This document shows, piece after piece, positions 1 to 5,198 of a stretch of 5,198 bases of DNA (position 1 is the first letter of the stretch; every line of letters starts with the position of its first letter). Position numbers and translations under genes: made by a program. Location: positions 1 through 5,198 of the forward strand of contig JAFSHE010000164.1 of assembly GCA_017440445.1 (NCBI GenBank). Direction: 5' to 3'. The notes beneath the pieces are model-generated. The model was not told the DNA's origin. It saw only the letters and a program-made list of their open reading frames with translations, and made no database searches. The stretch comes from Oscillospiraceae bacterium. GTDB taxonomy: Bacteria; Bacillota_A; Clostridia; Oscillospirales; Ruminococcaceae.

Positions 1-1952
1 TAAAGTTCATGAATCCCTTCCTGCCTATCTTCCACAGAAAGAGAATGGGCGAGCGTCTGCTGGAGGAATTCTCTGCGGCGCTGCCCTCGCTCGGTATCAC
101 AAAGGCCGAGGTAGAGGCGGCTCTCGACAAGGCCTACGCAGAGGACGAGGCATTCAAGGAGGAGATGCGTGCAAAGGGCGAGGAAACTCTGAAATTCCTT
201 GAGGAAAACGGAAAGCAAGGCATCGTGCTTGCAGGACGTCCCTACCACGTTGACCCCGAGATAAACCACGGACTTCCCGAGATGATAGTAGGCTACGGCT
301 ACGCAGTGCTTACAGAGGACTGCATCTCCCATCTGGAGGAGGTAGTGCGTCCCATCCGTGTAGTAGACCAGTGGGTATATCATACAAGACTTTATGCGGC
401 GGCTCACGTTGTCGGAAAGCATGATTGTCTGGAGCTTGTACAGCTCAACAGCTTCGGCTGCGGTCTTGACGCAGTCACCACCGACCAGGTGCAGGAGATA
501 CTCCGCAGCTTCGGCAAGATGTACACCTGCCTCAAGATAGACGAGGTAAATAACCTCGGTGCGGCGAGAATAAGACTTCGCTCCCTTATCTCCGTGGTGG
601 AGGAGAGGACCCGCCGTAACTTCAAGCCCGTGCAGGGTCATGTGGGCTATATCCGTCAGCCCGAATTCACAAAGGAGATGCGCAAGGAGCATACCATCCT
701 CTGTCCGCAGATGGCGCCTGTGCATTTCGATATGCTGGAGGCGGCATTCCGTCACAGCGGATACAATGTCGTGATACTCACCGATTACTCGAAATCCGTT
801 GTGGACGAGGGTCTTAAGTACGTAAACAACGATGCGTGCTATCCCTCTATCCTTGTAATAGGTCAGCTTGTGCATGCGCTCAACAGCGGCAAGTACGACC
901 TTAAAAACACCTCCGTCATGATAACCCAGACGGGCGGCGCATGCCGTGCAACGAACTACGTGGGCATGCTTAAAAAGGCACTCAAGGACGCAGGTCACGG
1001 CGATATCCCGCTTATCTCGCTGAATGTCGTAGGCCTTGAAAAGCAGAGCGGCTTCAAGCTCTCCGCAGGACTTGCGGTGCGTGCATTCATGGGAATAGTT
1101 TACGGCGACGTGCTTTCACGCTGCCTGTACAAGGTACGTCCCTACGAGGTGGAAAAGGGCAGTGCAAACGCACTGTACGAGAAGTGGAGAAAGTTCCTGC
1201 GTGAGGAGATGAAGTCCCTCTCCATGAGCCGTTTCAACAGGAACGTCCGCAACATCGTGAAGGACTTCTCGGAGTTCCCCGTGCTTGATATCCAGAAACC
1301 CAAGGTAGGCCTTGTGGGCGAGATACTTGTAAAGTTCCATCCTGCGGCTAATAACGATATAATCGGACTTCTCGAAAACGAGGGCTGCGAGGTGGTAGTC
1401 CCCGACCTGATGGGCTTCTTCTACTATATCTGCTCCCACGGCAAGACCAAGAAGGAGCTGTTGTATCTCTCCAACAAGAAGGCATTCGCAGAGAATACCG
1501 CTGTTAAGCTCATCCGCTTTATGGAGGGCAGCTACCGCAAGGCCGTAAAGGGAACAAAGTTCGGCTGCCCCGGTGATATCTTCGAGATGCGTGAGCAGGT
1601 CCGCTCGGTAGTTTCTCCGGGTAACATCGCAGGTGAGGGCTGGTTCCTCTGCGCAGAGATGATAGAGCTTATCCACGAGGGCGTGCCGAATATCGTGTGC
1701 ATGCAGCCCTTTGCGTGTCTGCCTAATCACGTTACGGGCAAGGGCGTTATCGGCGAGCTGCGCAGACAGCACCCTGAGTCAAATATCGTAGCGGTGGACT
1801 TCGACCCGGGCGCATCCGAGGTAAATCAGGTCAACCGTATCAAGCTGATGCTTACGCAGGCATTCGCAAACGCAGGAATTAACAGACGTGATGTGGTGCC
1901 GCAGGCAGAAATTTCGGATAAATATTCGGAACTGGTAGACAATTTGAATTAA
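1..1952 (+). CDS. 2-hydroxyacyl-CoA dehydratase / CoA-enzyme activase-like protein, C-terminal part (5' partial)
   Basis: The reading frame is open to the left edge. The ATG at 9 has no ribosome binding site and lies inside a conserved stretch ([18 protein letters not shown]), so it is an internal Met and the true start is upstream. Counting from that Met, 647 residues are visible. Family landmarks are [18 protein letters not shown] (71-88), [12 protein letters not shown] (149-160), [19 protein letters not shown] (175-193), CPQMAPVHF (232-240), NNDACYPS (273-280), [12 protein letters not shown] (306-317), CPGDIFE (520-526) and [15 protein letters not shown] (566-580). These match the back end of the roughly 1,400-residue proteins that join ATP-dependent activase (ASKHA) modules to dehydratase-like regions; the ATPase part would lie outside this window. 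The conserved Cys at 151, 232, 277, 312, 520 and 570 are candidate iron-sulfur ligands (inference). Characterised relatives remove water from 2-hydroxyacyl-CoA by electron transfer, but the substrate of these large fused proteins is not established. The gene ends at TAA 1950-1952, just before a hairpin. Confidence 0.88.
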   Translation, partial: KFMNPFLPIFHRKRMGERLLEEFSAALPSLGITKAEVEAALDKAYAEDEAFKEEMRAKGEETLKFLEENGKQGIVLAGRPYHVDPEINHGLPEMIVGYGYAVLTEDCISHLEEVVRPIRVVDQWVYHTRLYAAAHVVGKHDCLELVQLNSFGCGLDAVTTDQVQEILRSFGKMYTCLKIDEVNNLGAARIRLRSLISVVEERTRRNFKPVQGHVGYIRQPEFTKEMRKEHTILCPQMAPVHFDMLEAAFRHSGYNVVILTDYSKSVVDEGLKYVNNDACYPSILVIGQLVHALNSGKYDLKNTSVMITQTGGACRATNYVGMLKKALKDAGHGDIPLISLNVVGLEKQSGFKLSAGLAVRAFMGIVYGDVLSRCLYKVRPYEVEKGSANALYEKWRKFLREEMKSLSMSRFNRNVRNIVKDFSEFPVLDIQKPKVGLVGEILVKFHPAANNDIIGLLENEGCEVVVPDLMGFFYYICSHGKTKKELLYLSNKKAFAENTAVKLIRFMEGSYRKAVKGTKFGCPGDIFEMREQVRSVVSPGNIAGEGWFLCAEMIELIHEGVPNIVCMQPFACLPNHVTGKGVIGELRRQHPESNIVAVDFDPGASEVNQVNRIKLMLTQAFANAGINRRDVVPQAEISDKYSELVDNLN

Positions 1953-1964
1953 TTGTGGTAAAAT
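1936..1964 (+). promoter_or_regulatory. Candidate sigma-A promoter for the SPFH gene
   Basis: A -35-like TAGACA (1936-1941, 5 of 6 matches to TTGACA) is followed by a 17-base spacer and a -10-like TAAAAT (1959-1964, 5 of 6), with an extended -10 TG at 1956-1957. The -35 box lies inside the last codons of the upstream gene. Transcription would start near 1970-1972, giving a leader of about 130 bases before the ATG at 2100. It is the best match I found in either gap. No start-site data support it. Confidence 0.5.
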
Positions 1965-1995
1965 AGAGAGGTGGTTTTCACCTCTCTTTATGTTT
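1965..1995 (+). terminator. Probable intrinsic terminator of the dehydratase/activase-like gene
   Basis: A perfect 9-bp stem (AGAGAGGTG at 1965-1973, CACCTCTCT at 1979-1987) closes a 5-base loop (GTTTT). It is followed by a modest T-rich tail (TTATGTTT, 1988-1995) and begins 13 bases after the stop codon. The tail is interrupted, so termination may be partial. The left arm overlaps the likely start site of the candidate promoter at 1936-1964, so only transcripts coming from upstream would contain the full hairpin. Confidence 0.65.
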
Positions 1996-2034
1996 AGAAA
2001 AAAATCGGGCTTTTTCCCCGAAAGACAGAACTCA

Positions 2035-2081
2035 GCGCCCATGTGGCGGGCGCACTTCGGCTCTCCCGAAAGGAGCGCCAC
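2035..2081 (+). promoter_or_regulatory. GC-rich structured 5' leader of the SPFH gene
   Basis: Two small hairpins can form side by side: GCGCCC (2035-2040) with GGGCGC (2048-2053), and TTCGG (2056-2060) with CCGAA (2066-2070). An alternative stem, GTGGCG (2043-2048) with CGCCAC (2076-2081), would enclose the second hairpin but break the first. The structure ends 6 bases before the ribosome binding site. I do not recognise a known riboswitch or protein-binding leader. Regulation is inferred only from position and base pairing. Confidence 0.3.
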
Positions 2082-2086
2082 GACAG

Positions 2087-2094
2087 AAAGGAAA
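2087..2094 (+). promoter_or_regulatory. Ribosome binding site fixing the SPFH start at 2100
   Basis: AAAGGAAA, with core AAGGA at 2088-2092, lies 7 bases before the ATG at 2100. This favours that ATG over the in-frame GTG at 2043, which has no Shine-Dalgarno sequence and would add 19 charged residues encoded by the leader structure. Confidence 0.75.
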
Positions 2095-2099
2095 CTTCT

Positions 2100-3032
2100 A
2101 TGGCTACAACAAGATTTTCAACAGAAAACAATCAGAATAACGGCAGCATGCCCAAGGGCGTTGGCATACTGGTCATCGTTGCACTGGTGATAGTGCTTCT
2201 CGCAGTGGTGGCTTTCAACAGCTTCACCGTTGTAAACGAGGGCTTCATCGGCGTAAAGTACCAGTTCGGTAAGATAGTGGACAGCTCCCTGTCTGCGGGA
2301 CTTAACTTCCATATTCCCTTCATTGAGGAGATAGAGCAGGTAGACACCCGTGAGCAGGTGTACTCCGTTACCACAGACGCCTACACCAGCGATACCCAGA
2401 CCGTAAACGAGCTTATGCTGAAGGTGAACTACTACTACGACGGAACACAGCTTTCCGATATCATCCGTACCATCGGCATACAGAACGTAGAAACAAAGCT
2501 CCTGGTTCCCAATGTTGCTAAGATAACCAAGGACGAGATCGGTAAGGTACAGGCTGAAAAGCTGGTACAGAACCGCTCTGACGTGCAGAACTCCATCTTT
2601 GAGAGCATCAAGGAGACCCTTGCTCCTCAGGGAATAATCGTTACCGCATTCGCTATCGAGAACCTGTCCTTTGACGATGCGTTTGAGGCATCCATCCAGG
2701 CTAAGGTTATCGCAGCACAGGATGCCCTGAAGATGCAGAACAAGACCGCCGAAAAGGAAGAGGAGGCTAAGCAGCAGGTCATCGCAGCACAGGCAGCCGC
2801 TGACTCCCAGAAGATCCAGGCAGACGCTGAGGCTTATGCGATCAAGGTGGTACAGGAGCAGATAGCTCAGTCCCCCGATTACATCGAGTACCTCAAGATA
2901 AGCAACTGGAACGGCGTTCTTCCTCAGGCTATCGGCACAGAGGTAAACCCCTTCATCGCACTGGACGGTAACTACTCCACCGCAACAAGAGGTAATGTGA
3001 CAGGCGGCAATACAGCTCCCGCAGTTCAGTAA
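2100..3032 (+). CDS. SPFH/Band 7 (prohibitin/stomatin/HflC-like) membrane protein
   Basis: A complete protein of 310 residues. A short polar N-terminus (1-18) precedes one hydrophobic helix (about 21-40, VGILVIVALVIVLLAVVAF), which should anchor it in the membrane. The SPFH domain follows (about 42-205): it begins TVVNEGFIGVKYQFGKI, contains the typical LSAGLNFHIPF (64-74), and ends near FDDAFEASIQAKVIAAQ. An Ala/Glu/Gln/Lys-rich coiled coil spans about 192-255, and SNWNGVLPQAI (268-278) resembles the segment after the coiled coil in prohibitin-type members. The tail (about 291-310) is a loose Thr/Gly/Asn stretch. Family members form large ring or cage assemblies that organise membrane patches and, in HflK/HflC and prohibitins, control FtsH-type proteases. 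That role here is inference. No partner gene such as nfeD, ftsH or a second SPFH copy is visible. It appears to be a single-gene unit with its own promoter and terminator. Confidence 0.92.
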   Translation: MATTRFSTENNQNNGSMPKGVGILVIVALVIVLLAVVAFNSFTVVNEGFIGVKYQFGKIVDSSLSAGLNFHIPFIEEIEQVDTREQVYSVTTDAYTSDTQTVNELMLKVNYYYDGTQLSDIIRTIGIQNVETKLLVPNVAKITKDEIGKVQAEKLVQNRSDVQNSIFESIKETLAPQGIIVTAFAIENLSFDDAFEASIQAKVIAAQDALKMQNKTAEKEEEAKQQVIAAQAAADSQKIQADAEAYAIKVVQEQIAQSPDYIEYLKISNWNGVLPQAIGTEVNPFIALDGNYSTATRGNVTGGNTAPAVQ

Positions 3033-3058
3033 AAAACAAAACAGGAACCATATATCCA

Positions 3059-3102
3059 TTCGGACGTGCCGTTTTCACGGTGCGCCCGAAACTTTCTTTT
3101 TT
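3059..3102 (+). terminator. Intrinsic terminator of the SPFH gene
   Basis: Starting 26 bases after the stop codon, TTCGG (3059-3063) pairs with CCGAA (3086-3090). After one A/C mismatch, CGTGCCGT (3065-3072) pairs with ACGGTGCG (3077-3084), including two G-T wobbles, around a TTTC loop. A T-rich tract, TTTCTTTTTT (3093-3102), follows two bases after the stem. This has the layout of a strong factor-independent terminator. CCGAAA (3086-3091) could instead pair with TTTCGG (3100-3105), which would compete with the lower stem. Confidence 0.75.
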
Positions 3103-3130
3103 CGGAAATCAGGTGTTTCGGTAACGTGTC

Positions 3131-3166
3131 ATGGCGCAGCCATTTCTGATATGCGGCGCAGCCGCA
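3131..3166. repeat. Two tandem mini-hairpins sharing the core GGCGCAGCC
   Basis: ATGGC-GCA-GCCAT (3131-3143) and TGCGGC-GCA-GCCGCA (3152-3166) are perfect short palindromes with the same GCA triloop and the same 9-base centre. Only 8 bases separate them. They lie between the SPFH terminator and the helicase gene, in DNA with no credible gene. This looks like part of a dispersed palindromic repeat, but other copies cannot be checked from this window. Confidence 0.5.
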
Positions 3167-3173
3167 CCATAAC

Positions 3174-3201
3174 TCCTCATTCCTCATTCCTAATTCCTCA
3201 T
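3174..3201. repeat. Tandem heptamer repeat, 4 copies of TCCTCAT
   Basis: Four head-to-tail 7-base units: TCCTCAT (3174), TCCTCAT (3181), TCCTAAT (3188) and TCCTCAT (3195). The third has one change. On the other strand the unit reads ATGAGGA, so the array presents repeated AGGA. It ends 9 bases before the helicase ribosome binding site, so changes in copy number would alter the length of the helicase leader or promoter region without touching the protein. Confidence 0.8.
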
Positions 3202-3210
3202 TAACAGACA

Positions 3211-3229
3211 AAGGACGGTAATTATCTTG
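3211..3229 (+). promoter_or_regulatory. Ribosome binding site and TTG start of the helicase gene
   Basis: AAGGACGG (3211-3218) lies 8 bases before TTG (3227-3229); measured from the AAGGA core the gap is 11. No in-frame ATG or GTG lies nearby upstream. The first in-frame ATG downstream is residue 21, in the middle of the conserved Q motif, so it cannot be the start. TTG gives (M)DYISLKRNAL, a sensible helicase N-terminus. An ATT at 3221 is possible but far rarer. Confidence 0.65.
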
Positions 3230-5198
3230 GATTACATCTCTCTTAAACGAAATGCCCTGAACAGCTTTTTCTCCCGCACCAACGACATGCAGAAAAAGGC
3301 TGTGTTCAAGGTCAACGGCGCAGTGCTTATCATAGCGGGCGCAGGCAGCGGAAAGACCACTGTGCTGTGTAACAGGATAGCCAACATGATGCGTTTCGGA
3401 AACGCTTTCAACGACGAAACGGTGCGTGACCTCACTCCCGAGGATGAGCAGTTTCTGTACGAATTCCCCGCCATGGAGAAAACTCCCGAGAATGCGGAGC
3501 GCCTTGCGGATATCGTAGCAGTAGCCCCCGTAAATCCGTGGAATATCCTTGCCATCACCTTTACAAACAAGGCGGCAAGCGAGCTAAAAGCCCGTCTTAT
3601 CTCCATGATAGGCGACGAGGCGGAGAAGATAAACGCATCCACCTTCCACTCTGCCTGTGTTAAGATACTCCGCCGTGAGATAGAGCATCTCGGCTACAAG
3701 AGCAGCTTTACCATCTACGACGAGGACGACGCAAAGCGTATCATAAAGGACGCTATGAAGCGTCAGGGCATCGATGAGAAGATATTCAATCCCAAGGTAT
3801 TCAAGAATATAATCTCCCGCTGCAAGGATAAGATGATATCCCCGAAGGAATTCGCAGTGACAGCAAACCAGTCCCTTGATATAATGGACAAGCGTGCTGC
3901 GGATATCTACAAGGATTACCAGTCCGCACTTGAGGCGGCAAACGCAGTGGATTTTGATGATATAATCTGCCTTACCGTCCGCCTTTTCGAGGAAAATCCC
4001 GAGGTGCTTCAGCACTACCGTAACCTGTACAAGTACATAATGGTGGACGAGTATCAGGACACAAACGTTGCGCAGTATCGCCTTATCGCACTGCTTGCGG
4101 GCGACAGCGGAAACCTCTGCGTGGTGGGTGATGACGATCAGTCCATCTACCGTTTCAGAGGCGCTACCATCGAGAATATCTTAAGCTTTGAAAAGCAGTA
4201 CAGGGGCTGTGAGGTCATCCGTCTGGAGCAGAATTACCGCTCCACCGAGAACATCCTCAACGCTGCAAATGCGGTCATCCGTAACAATCATCAGCGCAAG
4301 GACAAGGCGCTGTGGTCCGACCTCGGCGAGGGCGAGAAGATAAAGTGCTGCCGCTTTGAGAGCGAAATGAGCGAGTCCAAGTTCATCGCTGATACGATAC
4401 TTCAGGGTGCCAAGGAGGGCAAGAGCTACTCTGATTTCGCACTGCTGTACCGTAACAATGCGCAGTCACGCAGCTTCGAGAATGCGCTGGCAAGGTCGGG
4501 AATCCCCTACAAGATAGTAGGCGGCGTGCGCTTCTACGACCGTAAGGAGATAAAGGACATCATGTCTTACCTTGCTGTTATAAACAATCCCTACGATGTG
4601 GTGCGTTTCCGCAGGGTGATAAACGAGCCTAAGCGTGGAATAGGCGACACCACCGTTGACGAGATAGTGCGTATCTCGGAGGGTCTGCGTATCTCTCCGC
4701 TGGAGGTATGCCGTGACGCTTCGCAGTACGAGTCACTCTCACGCAAGTCGGGTGCGCTCAAGGCTGCCGCAAACCTGTTTGACGAGCTGGACGAGCTTGC
4801 TGATACTCTCCGCCTTGACGAGCTTATCGATGCAGTGGCGGAAAAGAGCGGCTACATGCAGGCGATGAAAGCTCTCGGTGACGAGGGCGCAGCACGTATC
4901 GACAATATCAACGAGCTGAAATCAAACGCCCTTGCGCTTATTCAGGAGGATGAAACGGTTACTCTCCCCGATTTTCTGGAGCAGGTGGCGCTGGTGTCCG
5001 ACCTGGACAGCTACGACAGCGACTCTGACCGAGTTTCACTCATGACCATGCACAGCGCAAAGGGTCTGGAGTTTGATACGGTATTCCTTGTGGGTGCGGA
5101 GGACAATATCTTCCCCAGCTACCGTGCGCTTGGCGACATGGCAGAGATGGAGGAGGAGCGCCGCCTTGCCTACGTTGCGATAACCAGAGCAAAGCGCA
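3227..5198 (+). CDS. pcrA: UvrD/PcrA-type superfamily 1 ATP-dependent DNA helicase (3' partial)
   Basis: 657 complete codons are visible before the window ends inside motif VI. A 3'-to-5' helicase of this family unwinds DNA with ATP in nucleotide excision repair, clearance of stalled forks or transcription complexes, and plasmid replication. The motifs are in order: Q motif TNDMQKKAV (18-26, Gln 22), Walker A AGAGSGKTT (37-45), Ia ITFTNKAASELKARL (110-124), Ib TFHSACVKIL (139-148), II MVDEYQDTN (272-280), III VVGDDDQSIYRFRGA (299-313), IV LEQNYRSTENI (333-343), V SLMTMHSAKGLEFDTVFLVG (604-623) and VI EEERRLAYVAITRAKR (642-657). Every catalytic residue I can place is present. Motif I to Ia is about 30 residues longer than in E. 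coli UvrD or Bacillus PcrA. With family lengths above 700, some 80-200 residues probably lie past the edge. The symbol pcrA is chosen on Gram-positive context; uvrD is the alternative. There is no sign of an AddA or RecB nuclease domain in the visible part. Confidence 0.93.
   Translation, partial: MDYISLKRNALNSFFSRTNDMQKKAVFKVNGAVLIIAGAGSGKTTVLCNRIANMMRFGNAFNDETVRDLTPEDEQFLYEFPAMEKTPENAERLADIVAVAPVNPWNILAITFTNKAASELKARLISMIGDEAEKINASTFHSACVKILRREIEHLGYKSSFTIYDEDDAKRIIKDAMKRQGIDEKIFNPKVFKNIISRCKDKMISPKEFAVTANQSLDIMDKRAADIYKDYQSALEAANAVDFDDIICLTVRLFEENPEVLQHYRNLYKYIMVDEYQDTNVAQYRLIALLAGDSGNLCVVGDDDQSIYRFRGATIENILSFEKQYRGCEVIRLEQNYRSTENILNAANAVIRNNHQRKDKALWSDLGEGEKIKCCRFESEMSESKFIADTILQGAKEGKSYSDFALLYRNNAQSRSFENALARSGIPYKIVGGVRFYDRKEIKDIMSYLAVINNPYDVVRFRRVINEPKRGIGDTTVDEIVRISEGLRISPLEVCRDASQYESLSRKSGALKAAANLFDELDELADTLRLDELIDAVAEKSGYMQAMKALGDEGAARIDNINELKSNALALIQEDETVTLPDFLEQVALVSDLDSYDSDSDRVSLMTMHSAKGLEFDTVFLVGAEDNIFPSYRALGDMAEMEEERRLAYVAITRAKR

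Noticed and set aside
1116..1772. Minus-strand open frame (218 codons) inside the dehydratase-like gene
   Set aside because: It lies wholly within a conserved coding region on the + strand and shows no family motifs, so it is a shadow.
2043..2099. GTG at 2043 as an earlier start for the SPFH protein
   Set aside because: There is no ribosome binding site before it, while the ATG at 2100 has AAAGGAAA at proper spacing and gives an N-terminus that leads straight into the membrane helix.
1990..2190. Small + strand open frame (66 codons) starting just after the first terminator hairpin
   Set aside because: It has no Shine-Dalgarno sequence, starts next to the terminator stem, crosses leader hairpins and overlaps the start of the SPFH gene in another frame.
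2118..3059. Long minus-strand open frame (313 codons) covering the whole SPFH gene
   Set aside because: It mirrors a gene with clear SPFH domain features, its product is a Leu/Cys/Val-rich string with no recognisable domain, and it is explained by the codon bias of the + strand gene.
3026..3211. Small minus-strand open frame (61 codons) in the gap before the helicase
   Set aside because: Its N-terminus is the translated heptamer array and the rest is translated hairpins and terminator. I see no ribosome binding site specific to it, and the region reads as non-coding repeat DNA.
3033..3226. A promoter for the helicase gene in the second gap
   Set aside because: I found no convincing -35/-10 pair with 16-18 base spacing. 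TATATC (3051-3056) has no matching -35 box and lies before the terminator. The helicase must have a divergent promoter, or one I cannot recognise.
3232..4015. Two minus-strand open frames (3232-3642 and 3584-4015) over the helicase
   Set aside because: The + strand frame here carries all the expected helicase motifs without a break; these are antisense shadows.

Overview
The window carries three genes in a row, all on the + strand: the 3' part of a large 2-hydroxyacyl-CoA dehydratase/activase-type protein (1-1952), a complete membrane-anchored SPFH/Band 7 protein (2100-3032), and the 5' part of a UvrD/PcrA-type superfamily 1 DNA helicase (from 3227, running off the right edge). Gene density, mid-range GC and a strong preference for CGT, AAG, GAG and ATA/ATC codons fit an anaerobic gut or rumen Firmicute. 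The large activase-like protein and a helicase with a lengthened segment between motifs I and Ia point to the Ruminococcus/Oscillospiraceae group. That placement rests on recalled family resemblance, not on a search.

Layout. Positions 1-1952 are coding, open at the left edge. The gap 1953-2099 holds a hairpin that probably ends gene 1, a good sigma-A-like promoter overlapping it, a GC-rich leader able to form alternative hairpins, and the ribosome binding site of the SPFH gene. Positions 2100-3032 are the SPFH gene. The gap 3033-3226 starts with a strong intrinsic terminator (3059-3102). It then holds repeat-like DNA: two short hairpins that share the core GGCGCAGCC, and four tandem copies of a 7-base unit. 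The gap ends with the ribosome binding site of the helicase gene, which appears to start at TTG (3227).

The genes look like separate transcription units pointing the same way, not a functional operon: a terminator-like element follows gene 1 and gene 2. Their roles (CoA-ester dehydratase-related chemistry, membrane scaffolding, DNA unwinding in repair) have no obvious link. I find no phage, transposase, CRISPR, RNA gene or defence system. The least ordinary DNA is the repeat block 3131-3201 and the structured leader 2035-2081. No wholly new system is visible.
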